A DNA stretch of 64,000 nucleotides. Origin: Paludibacter sp. GTDB taxonomy: Bacteria; Bacteroidota; Bacteroidia; Bacteroidales; Paludibacteraceae. A program made the position numbers and the translations under genes. How positions within the stretch are numbered: position 1 is the stretch's first letter; each line of letters opens with the position of its first letter. Shown piece by piece: positions 47,308 through 57,042 of the stretch. The notes beneath the pieces are model-generated. The model saw only the letters and a list, made by a program, of their open reading frames with translations. It was not told the DNA's origin and searched no databases. The stretch is from assembly GCA_028710415.1 (NCBI GenBank), contig JAQTUE010000020.1, positions 1 through 64,000 of the forward strand, read 5' to 3'.

Positions 47308-48438
47308 TTATTTTACAGAAACTTTCAATGGATTTTTTGTTGCTGCACTAAATTCAGCCAATGCTTTGAACCAGTCATTATCGGTAGGATACAACCATTT
47401 GCTCCATCCCCCTCCGAAATAATAAGTAAAAGAATCACCAACTTTATAAGCACCTGTAACTAATGCATGCTCACCTTCCTTAAAAGCCTTATTAGCTTTT
47501 ACAGGAATATAAATACCCACATAATTACGACCGGAAGGCACTTTGGCATCCGAAAAGGCATCTTCTGCATACGCAGTAGTACCATTCGCAATGTTTTGTT
47601 TTAAAGCACCTTTCTCGTCATGCAAATAAATACCTGCAGCCAGTTCCATATTTTGAGCAGGACCCGTCAGTTTTACAATTCCTTTATTCATCATGGAACC
47701 TGCAGTCACCGTAATTGTAAGTTCTTCTTTGTAAATGGTATTACCAACCTTAACAGAATCATAACCCAATTTAAATATGGTACGAAGCGAACCCACTTCA
47801 ATCACTTTATAACTGCTGAAATGATCACCTACCCAAAGTTTACCATTGGCATAAGGAGCTATACCACCACAACCCAGTGTGTGACCAACCTTATAAAAGT
47901 CTAATCCCTGGCCGTGGTCGATATGATACGAGATTTCATTATAGATATCATCCTTGTAACGTTGGTCAACAACCAGTTTGTCTGTGCTTTTTGCCCAGAA
48001 ATCAACACCATTGCTTGGGTTTTCATTAGCCAGTGCAGGACCGTACATACGGTATGCTGCAATTTCATTTTCCCAGGCAAAGTCATCTTTCCGTTCTGGT
48101 ACAAATCGGGCAAAAGTCTTTGGTTTCACCACGGAAGGTTTTCCAACAGTCAATGAATATATTGACGTACTTTTCCCCTTGACATCAGCCTGGAATATCA
48201 AGGTTTCAGGTTTTTTATTCCCATTGAACACCAATTGATATGCAACTTCCTTGTTCTGTTTGTTTTTCAACACATACGATTTGGTTTGAAAAGAAACCTT
48301 CAATGCCGATAAACTCACTTCAACCATTTCACCCTTTCTATCCATATCGGTACTGTTTGTCACAACGATTGTATGTTGAGCAAAAATACCTGTAACGAGT
48401 AGGAGGGAAGCCAGTATTAATAATCCTGATTTTTTCAT
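47308..48438 (-). CDS. DUF4861-type secreted protein
   Basis: Signal peptide; next to kduD/kduI; FAWENEIAAYRMYGPAL...GVDFWAKS typical of uronate-utilisation loci. Confidence 0.75.
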   Translation of the reverse strand: MKKSGLLILASLLLVTGIFAQHTIVVTNSTDMDRKGEMVEVSLSALKVSFQTKSYVLKNKQNKEVAYQLVFNGNKKPETLIFQADVKGKSTSIYSLTVGKPSVVKPKTFARFVPERKDDFAWENEIAAYRMYGPALANENPSNGVDFWAKSTDKLVVDQRYKDDIYNEISYHIDHGQGLDFYKVGHTLGCGGIAPYANGKLWVGDHFSSYKVIEVGSLRTIFKLGYDSVKVGNTIYKEELTITVTAGSMMNKGIVKLTGPAQNMELAAGIYLHDEKGALKQNIANGTTAYAEDAFSDAKVPSGRNYVGIYIPVKANKAFKEGEHALVTGAYKVGDSFTYYFGGGWSKWLYPTDNDWFKALAEFSAATKNPLKVSVK

Positions 48439-48473
48439 TTTAAATAGTAAATTGTAAATGAATAAATAGTAAA

Positions 48474-49253
48474 TTATTTAGGTTGTTTTCCAATATAAGC
48501 CAGGATACCACCATCAACATACAGTACATGTCCGTTAACAAAATCGGAAGCCTCAGAAGCTAAAAAGATAGCCGGTCCCATTAAATCTTCCGGTGTTCCC
48601 CAACGGGCAGCAGGAGTCTTAGCGATAATAAATGAATTGAAAGGATGTCCCTCGGTACGTAATGGTGCAGTCTGTGGAGTTGCAATATAACCCGGGCCTA
48701 GGCCGTTACACTGAATGTTGAATTCACCGTATTCCGATGCTATATTTTTTGTAAGCATTTTTAAACCACCTTTCGCAGCAGCATAAGCTGATACTGTTTC
48801 ACGGCCTAATTCGCTCATCATGGAACAGATATTGATAATTTTACCTTTTCCTTTTTTGATCATGCCAGGGATTACTGCTTTTGAAACAATAAAAGGACCA
48901 TTCAAATCAATGTCGATAACCTGACGGAATTCAGCAGCAGTCATTTCAATCATAGGAATACGTTTGATAATACCGGCGTTGTTTACCAGGATATCAATCA
49001 CACCTACTTCTTTTTCTACCTGCGCTACCATGGCGTTGATCTGGTCTTCATTCGTCACATCAGCTACATATCCGTGTGCTTTGATGCCATCGGCTGCATA
49101 ATTTGCAATTCCTTTGTCAACCATATCCTGGTTGATATCATTAAATACGATTGTTGCACCTGCTTTTGCAAATCCTGTAGCAATGGCATATCCAATACCA
49201 TAAGAAGCTCCTGTTACCAGAGCAATTTTTCCGTTTAATTCGAATTGGTTCAT
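48474..49253 (-). CDS. kduD: SDR family oxidoreductase, KduD-like (gluconate/2-deoxygluconate dehydrogenase)
   Basis: VTGASYGIGYAIATGFAKAGA, YAAAKGG; adjacent to kduI. Confidence 0.8.
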   Translation of the reverse strand: MNQFELNGKIALVTGASYGIGYAIATGFAKAGATIVFNDINQDMVDKGIANYAADGIKAHGYVADVTNEDQINAMVAQVEKEVGVIDILVNNAGIIKRIPMIEMTAAEFRQVIDIDLNGPFIVSKAVIPGMIKKGKGKIINICSMMSELGRETVSAYAAAKGGLKMLTKNIASEYGEFNIQCNGLGPGYIATPQTAPLRTEGHPFNSFIIAKTPAARWGTPEDLMGPAIFLASEASDFVNGHVLYVDGGILAYIGKQPK

Positions 49254-49334
49254 ATTCTAATATTGTTATTGTGTTTGTTGTATTCTTTGAATGTCAACAA
49301 TATAAACTATATACTATTGACTATAAACTGGCAA

Positions 49335-50177
49335 TTATCTGAGTTCTGTATTTTTGAAGAAATTCTGATCGCTGTAATCCAGGTTTTCGCCTGCCATTCC
49401 CCAGATAAAGGTATAGTTGCTGGTAGCAGCTGCCGAGTGGATGGACCATTCAGGAGAAATAACTGCCTCGTCACCTTTCATCCAGATATGGCGTGTTTCG
49501 GTAGGTTCACCCATAAAGTGACAAACCGCTTGTCCTTCCGGAACTTCGAAATAGAAATAGGCTTCCATCCTACGACTGTGTGTGTGTGCAGGCATAGTGT
49601 TCCAGACACTTCCGGGAGCTAATTCAGTCATTCCCATTTGTAACTGGCATGTTTCAAGTACCTGGCAAACCAACATCTTGTTGATATTGCGATGATTTGC
49701 ACCTTCCAAAGATCCCATTTCAGCAACAACAGCATCCGCTTTGGTTACTTTTTTATCAGGAAATGTTTTATGGGCAGGAGCAGAGTTGAAATAAAATTTA
49801 GCAGGGTTCTTTGCATCAGCACTTTCGAAAGTAACAGTACGATCGCCTGCACCTAAATATAAAGCTTCTTTAAAGCCTAATTCGAAAACAACACCATCAA
49901 CAGTTACTTTTCCGGCACCACCTACATTGAATGTTCCAAATTCACGACGTGAAAGGAAATACTCTGATTTCAAAGGGTCAATTGTTTCAAGTGTCAATGT
50001 CTCATTAACGGGCATAATTCCACCAACAACCAATCGGTCGTATAGAGAATAAACCATGTTAACTTCATTCGTAATGAAGAGATTCTCAATTAAATGTTCT
50101 TTACGTAAACGGGCTGTGTCATACTTCTTAGCATCTTCAGGATGTGAAGCATACCGAATTTGATAGTTTGTTTTCAT
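49335..50177 (-). CDS. kduI: 5-dehydro-4-deoxy-D-glucuronate isomerase
   Basis: MKTNYQIRYASHPEDAKKYDT; MPAHTHSRRMEAYFYF. Confidence 0.95.
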   Translation of the reverse strand: MKTNYQIRYASHPEDAKKYDTARLRKEHLIENLFITNEVNMVYSLYDRLVVGGIMPVNETLTLETIDPLKSEYFLSRREFGTFNVGGAGKVTVDGVVFELGFKEALYLGAGDRTVTFESADAKNPAKFYFNSAPAHKTFPDKKVTKADAVVAEMGSLEGANHRNINKMLVCQVLETCQLQMGMTELAPGSVWNTMPAHTHSRRMEAYFYFEVPEGQAVCHFMGEPTETRHIWMKGDEAVISPEWSIHSAAATSNYTFIWGMAGENLDYSDQNFFKNTELR

Positions 50178-50475
50178 TCTTTAGTTTATATTAAATTGAA
50201 TTGTATTCATTGAATAAATTAACCAATATATGATTGGTCAACCAAAATTACTTCTTTTTTTACAAATTCAAAACATGTATCCATATGTTTTAAATCACTT
50301 TATTTAAAATTAACCTAATTAAAAATGAGATTGTAAGTTAATATAATGTGTTTTATTATACAGATAAAAATCAATAACTATCGAATAATTCAAATCAGGA
50401 ATGAATACGAATGTATATAAAAGAACACTTATCCTGATTATATAAATTGCATTTGTGAAAGGATCAGGGGATAAA

Positions 50476-51102
50476 TTATTTAACCTGAAAAAGCCAGGCA
50501 AGATTTACGGATAGATCAATGTTGTTGGAGGTTGAGAAATAATCGCGTTTAGTATCAGCAAATACATCACTTAACCCAAAGTTCGCCCTGGTATCCAGTT
50601 GAAGAACTTTTCCTTTTATATTGAAAAGAATTCCAAGGCCAGTACAAAGGCCATAATCAAAGGGGTGTTGCACTAAAGTAATATGTTGAAGATCTGTTGA
50701 ATTGGTTATCCCATTTACAAGAGTTCTTTCGGATATCAAATAACTGATTTTAGGCCCTAAATTGAAAAAGAACCTGTTTTTATGACCCACATAGATATGG
50801 GTCATAAAAGGTAATTCAATATAGTTTAATTGACGCGTATATAAACCGGATGCTTCTTTCCAGCCACGTTGTGAAAAATTCAATTCTGCCTGCATTCCTA
50901 CATTCTTTTCGGCAATGTATCTGAAAACAATCCCTCCGTTATATCCCATTAAAAATCCCTGGGGTACTGCCGGATTGAACAACACCATGGATTCTGTGAC
51001 TCCAAAGTTAGCACCAATGTACATTTCAGGTTTATCCAACCGCACCTGGGCGATTAGAGAGGCAGAAATTACGAGTAGTAATGAAATAAGGAGTTTTCGC
51101 AT
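50476..51102 (-). CDS. Outer membrane beta-barrel (porin family) protein
   Basis: Signal peptide; YIGANFGVTES, GMQAELNFSQRGWK. Confidence 0.8.
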   Translation of the reverse strand: MRKLLISLLLVISASLIAQVRLDKPEMYIGANFGVTESMVLFNPAVPQGFLMGYNGGIVFRYIAEKNVGMQAELNFSQRGWKEASGLYTRQLNYIELPFMTHIYVGHKNRFFFNLGPKISYLISERTLVNGITNSTDLQHITLVQHPFDYGLCTGLGILFNIKGKVLQLDTRANFGLSDVFADTKRDYFSTSNNIDLSVNLAWLFQVK

Positions 51103-51121
51103 AGTATATTATTTCATTTAT

Positions 51122-52945
51122 TTATTGAGCCTTGTCTTCACCCAGATAAACCCTTTGATTTATAAATCCGGAGTTAGCAGAAGTTCTTTCGAATAAAGGT
51201 TCCGATTGGATTCCCTTTATCAGATTATTCGAATTTATTTTATTGCCGAATTTACCCCCGTTACGATGGATCACTGAAATAAAGTAGTTAGACAGATCAT
51301 ATCCAAGTAAATCATACCGGGGAGAATCGGTTGTTACATCTTTTCCAAAATAACGGTCATACCCGCTATTAAACTGATCAACGGATTCAGTATTAAATTT
51401 AGTTATAAATGGTGATATAAATATACCTGCAGGCGTTTTTTCACTCTGGCTCCTCCAATTGTACTGTTTAAACAAAAGGATATCGAAAGTTTCTGATTCT
51501 GTTGTTAACGCATTGATATAAGTTCCTACATTTGAAAATTTATCTGAATTGAAGATAATCAGGTTTTTATCTCCTTTATGAAGGACAGTTTTAAAATTTA
51601 CGTTATCAGGATTGATCAGATCGATAGTTGAAAAATTCCTGTGTTCCTTGGTCATTTTCTTTTTCAACGTTTCAACCCTGATTCTACCGTCGTCCAAGGG
51701 ACTGATATCTTCAAGTTCAGCGAAAACGATGTGACAGTTTTTGTATTTGCCTGAAATCAAATCCGATATCATATCCAATTCTGTGTCGGGTCCCGGATTA
51801 AACTGGAACAGGTAAGGATTTGAATCAATATCGGGAACTTTCGAAGTAAAAGGGATCAGGGTATTGATTTTGTTTTCCTTTGCAAAATCTTCCACGATAG
51901 GCACCTGATTACTAAAGGCTGGTCCTATAATTAAATCAACAGCTTTTAATTCTGGGTTGTTCAATATCTCAGTAACCCTTTCTTCCGATTTTTCTGTATC
52001 GTATGTATATACTTCAAAGGATATTCCTTTTTGCTTGGCTTCATTGATTGCCAGGAGCGCTCCTTCATAGAAATTTACAAACCTGTCAACGCTTTGGTCT
52101 GTTTTTGGCTGGTCAAGCATGAATGGCAACAAGAATGCAATCCGGATAGTCTTTTTTTCTGAGCTTTTAAACAGGCTTGGTTTCTCAACTTCTTTATTAT
52201 TTTCTTTCGTGGCTTTTAATTCTAATTCAATACTGTCTTTTTTTGGTGCTTTAGGTTTAGTTACCTCTTTGGATGGAATCTTCAAATCCGATCCAACTAC
52301 AAGTTTTGAATCAGAACCTGGATTAATTTTAATAATATCAGGGATTTCAACTTTATACCGCCTGCTTATAGAAAATAATGTTTCTTCAGGTTGAACTTTA
52401 TGAGTAGTATATTTCGTTTTTTTATCTGCCGTATCGGCTTGAACTGCTTTAGAATCCTTACTTACAGTCTTTTCATTTTCTTTTTTCTTGATGTCCTTTA
52501 CCTGTTTTGGAATTTTTAAAACAATCCCATCGTGTAATCCTTTTTCAATACCGGGATTGTTTTTTACGATTTCTGATTCACTGACATTGTATTTTCGACT
52601 GATACTGAACAGGGTCTGTTTCTTATCAACTTTATGCAGAATAAAATCTTCATTTTGGGACGATTTTGCAACTGATTTCTTCCCTGCCTTTTTAGGAACC
52701 GGAATCAGTATCTGTTGACCGACCTTTAATCCTTCTTTTACTTCAGGGCTGGCTTTTATGATTTCATCCTTTGATATTTTGAATTTACGCCCGATTGCCA
52801 GTAATCCTTCACTGGGTTGAACAGTATATTGGTAGTATTCTACACCATTCACAGTGGTGACAGGATAGTTATTGTTCTGTGCAAGAGCAAGTAGTGGTAA
52901 GAGTAAAAATCCTGCAAGTATAAACCTGAATAATTGCTTTTTCAT
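51122..52945 (-). CDS. LysM-repeat protein fused to periplasmic binding protein-like domain
   Basis: Three LysM motifs (YTVQPSEGLLAIGRKFKISKDEI, HKVDKKQTLFSISRKYNVSESEI, HKVQPEETLFSISRRYKVEIPDI) plus Peripla_BP-like FYEGALLAINEAKQKG. Confidence 0.88.
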   Translation of the reverse strand: MKKQLFRFILAGFLLLPLLALAQNNNYPVTTVNGVEYYQYTVQPSEGLLAIGRKFKISKDEIIKASPEVKEGLKVGQQILIPVPKKAGKKSVAKSSQNEDFILHKVDKKQTLFSISRKYNVSESEIVKNNPGIEKGLHDGIVLKIPKQVKDIKKKENEKTVSKDSKAVQADTADKKTKYTTHKVQPEETLFSISRRYKVEIPDIIKINPGSDSKLVVGSDLKIPSKEVTKPKAPKKDSIELELKATKENNKEVEKPSLFKSSEKKTIRIAFLLPFMLDQPKTDQSVDRFVNFYEGALLAINEAKQKGISFEVYTYDTEKSEERVTEILNNPELKAVDLIIGPAFSNQVPIVEDFAKENKINTLIPFTSKVPDIDSNPYLFQFNPGPDTELDMISDLISGKYKNCHIVFAELEDISPLDDGRIRVETLKKKMTKEHRNFSTIDLINPDNVNFKTVLHKGDKNLIIFNSDKFSNVGTYINALTTESETFDILLFKQYNWRSQSEKTPAGIFISPFITKFNTESVDQFNSGYDRYFGKDVTTDSPRYDLLGYDLSNYFISVIHRNGGKFGNKINSNNLIKGIQSEPLFERTSANSGFINQRVYLGEDKAQ

Positions 52946-53105
52946 TTCGTTGTTCGTTACAATTTGATTTTTAGTAACAATTGCAAAAGTACTAAAAATA
53001 AATTTTATCAGGCAACACAGGGTAATAAATCGGAGTTTTTTTTGTTATTGATAAGAAAGATGTACATTTGCATACGATATACTATATAGCAAATTTTACC
53101 TGCCC

Positions 53106-54365
53106 ATGAGAAAAATAATTTTGTCTACATGCCTTTGTTTAATAGCTGTGTTTACATCGGCTGTAAAACTCACTTCTACAACCGGAAAACCTTATACCAC
53201 ATTTCCTGGAATTGGTTATGTTTTTATATTTAACGGATTAACGGATGCCAGTAAAGTGACTTACGACAGCATTCCTACGAATGTGAAATGGTATCGGTTT
53301 TCAGATACAACTACACCCGTTTATACGGGTGTTGATTCATTTGATCAACTGGAAAATAATAAAGGATATATTTTAGAAGAAGCAAATGGGAACCGGATTA
53401 CCTTTTGGGTAATTGATTATAAACTATATAAACCGGTTAGCATAGAACCGGAAAACAATCCAACAGGACAATGTCAGAATGTAACTTTAAATTTATCAAT
53501 TCCAACTATCAGTTACACGACATTGGCTGGAAGCTCGCAGGTTATACCTCGTGATTTTATAATAAGTTATAAGACTCTGAGTAATTGGACTGAAAGTAAA
53601 GGGTGGGAAAAAAGGGATACTACTTATAACATTATTGCTCCTGCAGTTCAACGTTCAGTTCCAGCCCCATATTGTGATACGAAATTCTTATTGATAGGGG
53701 ATCAGTTTGCTACTGCCCTTGGTATTAATAAGGATACAGTATCCAGCACAGACTATGTGACTAGTGCTGTAATAAGCCATTTAACTACCAATGTCAATTC
53801 CCGTCAACATGATAAAAACAATGAAGGAAGCGCACCATCAGGTTTACAACCTATTAATTTTTCAGCACCCATCGATGTACATTTTCTAAGTAATGCTAAT
53901 GTACCAACTGCCCAATTTTATAAATGGGGTATATATAAAGATAATGTTTTAATTATTAACCGCACCGATGTAGACCACCGGTATACATTTAATGAAACAG
54001 GAACTTATAAAGTGAAATTGACAGTCAGCAATTCTACCTGTTCATTTACCGATTCCCTGACTATTGTGGTTACCGAATCTGCTATCTACGTTCCGAATGT
54101 ATTTACTCCAAATGGTGACAATGTAAATGATGAGTTCAGGATTGGGTATAAATCACTAATCAGTTTTCAATGCTGGGTGTATAACCGTTGGGGCAGGCAA
54201 GTCTATTACTGGACTGATCCTACAAAAGGATGGGATGGAAATATTAATGGAAAAAAGGCAGTTCCGGGTCCATATTTCTATGTCATCAAGGCAGTCGGAT
54301 CTGATAAGAAAGTATATAAAATGAAGGGAGATATCAATCTATTACGTGGTACAGGAAATCAATAA
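53106..54365 (+). CDS. T9SS substrate with gliding-motility-associated C-terminal domain
   Basis: VPNVFTPNGDNVNDEFRIGY...WVYNRWGRQVYYW...WDGNINGKKAVPGPYFYVIKA. Confidence 0.9.
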   Translation: MRKIILSTCLCLIAVFTSAVKLTSTTGKPYTTFPGIGYVFIFNGLTDASKVTYDSIPTNVKWYRFSDTTTPVYTGVDSFDQLENNKGYILEEANGNRITFWVIDYKLYKPVSIEPENNPTGQCQNVTLNLSIPTISYTTLAGSSQVIPRDFIISYKTLSNWTESKGWEKRDTTYNIIAPAVQRSVPAPYCDTKFLLIGDQFATALGINKDTVSSTDYVTSAVISHLTTNVNSRQHDKNNEGSAPSGLQPINFSAPIDVHFLSNANVPTAQFYKWGIYKDNVLIINRTDVDHRYTFNETGTYKVKLTVSNSTCSFTDSLTIVVTESAIYVPNVFTPNGDNVNDEFRIGYKSLISFQCWVYNRWGRQVYYWTDPTKGWDGNINGKKAVPGPYFYVIKAVGSDKKVYKMKGDINLLRGTGNQ

Positions 54366-54434
54366 GATATTTCATTAAAAAAAATACAGCAAATAGTTGA
54401 AACTACTTGCTGCATTTTTTTTATGCCTGTTCTA

Positions 54435-55187
54435 TTATTTTTGTACCAGATACATGCTACAAACACCAAATGTAAACTTGCGGTATTTGTTTAATTTGAA
54501 CCCGTTTTTTTTCATGATTTCAATGAGACGTTCACCATTTGGGAATGCATGCATCGAAGCAGTCAAATAATCATAGGCAATCTTGTCACTCGACAGGTAT
54601 TTAGCAGTCATCCTTACAAATACCTTTGTATACAGTTGATATCCTTTGAATAACAATCCTTTTTGCGGTTCATTCATTTCCAGAATCAACAAATGCCCTC
54701 CCGGTCTCAGAACACGGTTAATCTGTTTTAAACTTTCATCCAGTTTTTCAAAATTGCGTATTCCAAAAGCAATGGTTGCTGCATCAAAACTCTCATTGGC
54801 AAAAGTCAGGTTCGAACAGTCCTGGACCTCTAAATCAATTTTATCAGTTAAATTCGCATTTGCCACTTTGATACGACCCATATCAAGCATTTTGGCTGAT
54901 ATATCCACACCAGTCACATGTTCCGGATTCAGATACTGATAGGATTTGATGCACATATCGGCTGTACCGGCAGCAATGTCGAGGATTTGTTTGGGATTAT
55001 ATTTTTTGAGGGCAAGTAATGACTGTTTGCGCCACACCCGAGCCATCCCCCAGGACATAATATCATTGAATTTATCGTACTTATCGGAAATAGTATTAAA
55101 CATCCGGGCTAATTGCACCGTTTTTTCTTCTTCCTGATTATAGGGTTTTACTTTCGTAAAATCTGTTGTTGGTTTAATTTTATTCAT
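54435..55187 (-). CDS. ubiE: Demethylmenaquinone methyltransferase
   Basis: VARMFNTISDKYDKFNDIMSWG, LDIAAGTADM, ATIAFGIRNFEKLDESLKQINRVLRPGG. Confidence 0.95.
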   Translation of the reverse strand: MNKIKPTTDFTKVKPYNQEEEKTVQLARMFNTISDKYDKFNDIMSWGMARVWRKQSLLALKKYNPKQILDIAAGTADMCIKSYQYLNPEHVTGVDISAKMLDMGRIKVANANLTDKIDLEVQDCSNLTFANESFDAATIAFGIRNFEKLDESLKQINRVLRPGGHLLILEMNEPQKGLLFKGYQLYTKVFVRMTAKYLSSDKIAYDYLTASMHAFPNGERLIEIMKKNGFKLNKYRKFTFGVCSMYLVQK

Positions 55188-55269
55188 TTTTTTAGTTTAC
55201 CGAAAGAACGAGAAATTTTGTTTACTTAAGCTTTCACTCAATAATAAATAATTCAATCTTCCTTTCGAA

Positions 55270-56085
55270 TTAGAACTTATAACAAAAATACATTCCGGTT
55301 TGTTGTAGATTAAGAATTGGGGTCATCGTAATATTTTCTGGGAAAAGCTTCATTACGCCATCATATGCCCAATAAGTAGCGTTGGTCATTAAAATCCCAA
55401 CACCGGCTCCTATCAGGACGTCACTCGTCCAGTGGTCATTATTGGCAATACGAGCTATTCCTACCCACGAGGCTGCAGCATACCCACCTACAGAAATCCA
55501 GGGACTGATATATCCCAGTTCATGATCTAAAAAGGTAGCAGCTACAAATGCCATGGCTGTATGCTGGGAAGGAAGCGAATAACTGTCAGTGGAAGATGAC
55601 GTACGTCCGGGACGTAATGACTTAGTAAGCTTCTTTCCGTTATTAACCACAAAATCGCTGGCAATATATGAAAATGCTAATATTACAGACTTGTCAATAA
55701 ACTTGTGCGTGGATTTCAATCCGCAAAAACTTAATGCATAAGCAACAACTGAAGGTGCATAGCGTATTTCGTCTTCCAGTAAAAAATCATGTTGCAGACC
55801 ATTCAGCGAAAGATTAATATTATGTGACTGATCAGCAGGATTCCAATTCCAGCTTAATTTATTCTGAAGGCTTACTTTTAAACCCGGGATACTAATGATT
55901 GCGGCGCCACCCAATGCAAGGCTTAATGGAACTACACTCTCCCTGGCATAACGTGATTGATACCATTTCCCATAAGATTCATGATTACCTGTCGAAGTTG
56001 AATCGATTACTTTCAGGGTATCGGTTTGTGCTACCGACCTGATGCTGAATAATAATACTAATATTATAATCGGCAGGATTTTCAT
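55270..56085 (-). CDS. PAP2 superfamily phosphatase
   Basis: KKLTKSLRPGRTSSSTDSYSLPSQHTAMAF...SWVGIARIANNDHWTSDVLIGAGVG. Confidence 0.92.
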   Translation of the reverse strand: MKILPIIILVLLFSIRSVAQTDTLKVIDSTSTGNHESYGKWYQSRYARESVVPLSLALGGAAIISIPGLKVSLQNKLSWNWNPADQSHNINLSLNGLQHDFLLEDEIRYAPSVVAYALSFCGLKSTHKFIDKSVILAFSYIASDFVVNNGKKLTKSLRPGRTSSSTDSYSLPSQHTAMAFVAATFLDHELGYISPWISVGGYAAASWVGIARIANNDHWTSDVLIGAGVGILMTNATYWAYDGVMKLFPENITMTPILNLQQTGMYFCYKF

Positions 56086-56088
56086 GGA

Positions 56089-56943
56089 CTATGAAATTTT
56101 AGCGACAGGAGTTTTAAAGCTCCTGGCTATCAGCCAAATTCCCCAAATTATAAATGGCAGACTTAGAATCTGGCCCATATTTAAAGTTAAGTTTGATTCA
56201 AATACCTCCTGATTATTTTTAATGAATTCCAGTGCAAACCGGGTTCCAAAAATACCAATCAAAAAAACGCCAAAAATCAAGCCGTTTTTTTTGTATGCTT
56301 CCTTCTTCCAATACATCCACCATAATACGGCGAATGTAATCAGGCAATAGATCATTTCATAGATTTGTGTAGGATGCATAGGCTGAGTTTCGCCTGTACG
56401 TACAAAAATAAATCCCCATGGTAATGAAGTAGCACTACCATATATTTCAGAATTCATTAAATTACCAAACCGTATGCAGACTCCACAAATTGCAACCCCA
56501 ATAACCAGACGGTCGAATATCCATACATATCCTTTTTTAGAAACATTTTTATTAAAGAAATACATTGCAATTAATATTCCAAATGCACCTCCATGACTCG
56601 CTAATCCTCCTCGCCAAATGTATAAAAGTTCCCAGGGATGTGACAGATAGTGATTCCCATATTCAAATGTTATTCCAAGAATTGTAACAGGCTCTTTTAG
56701 CAATTGCCATTCATAGAAAAAACAATGACCGAGACGGGCACCCAGAATAGCTCCAACAACTGCGTATAAAAACAGTTTATCCAACCAGGCTTCCGGAAGT
56801 TTCTCATGTTTGAAAAGTCGTTGAACAATCAATAATGCAAACCAGATCCCGGCCGCCCATAATAATCCGTACCAACGAATGGTAAACGGACCAACATGTA
56901 CTAATACAGGATCAACATTCCAGGTTATAAAGTCGAGCATCAT
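56089..56943 (-). CDS. lgt: Prolipoprotein diacylglyceryl transferase
   Basis: IRWYGLLWAAG, GARLGHCFFYEW, WRGGLASHGGAFG, HPTQIYE. Confidence 0.96.
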   Translation of the reverse strand: MMLDFITWNVDPVLVHVGPFTIRWYGLLWAAGIWFALLIVQRLFKHEKLPEAWLDKLFLYAVVGAILGARLGHCFFYEWQLLKEPVTILGITFEYGNHYLSHPWELLYIWRGGLASHGGAFGILIAMYFFNKNVSKKGYVWIFDRLVIGVAICGVCIRFGNLMNSEIYGSATSLPWGFIFVRTGETQPMHPTQIYEMIYCLITFAVLWWMYWKKEAYKKNGLIFGVFLIGIFGTRFALEFIKNNQEVFESNLTLNMGQILSLPFIIWGIWLIARSFKTPVAKIS

Positions 56944-57042
56944 ACTATTCTGTGTTTAAATAATTTATTCAGATTGAAATCCCGGGTATTTGTTGAAATC
57001 TAAAATTGTTAATATATTTAAGGTTGCTAATTTCCTCAATAA

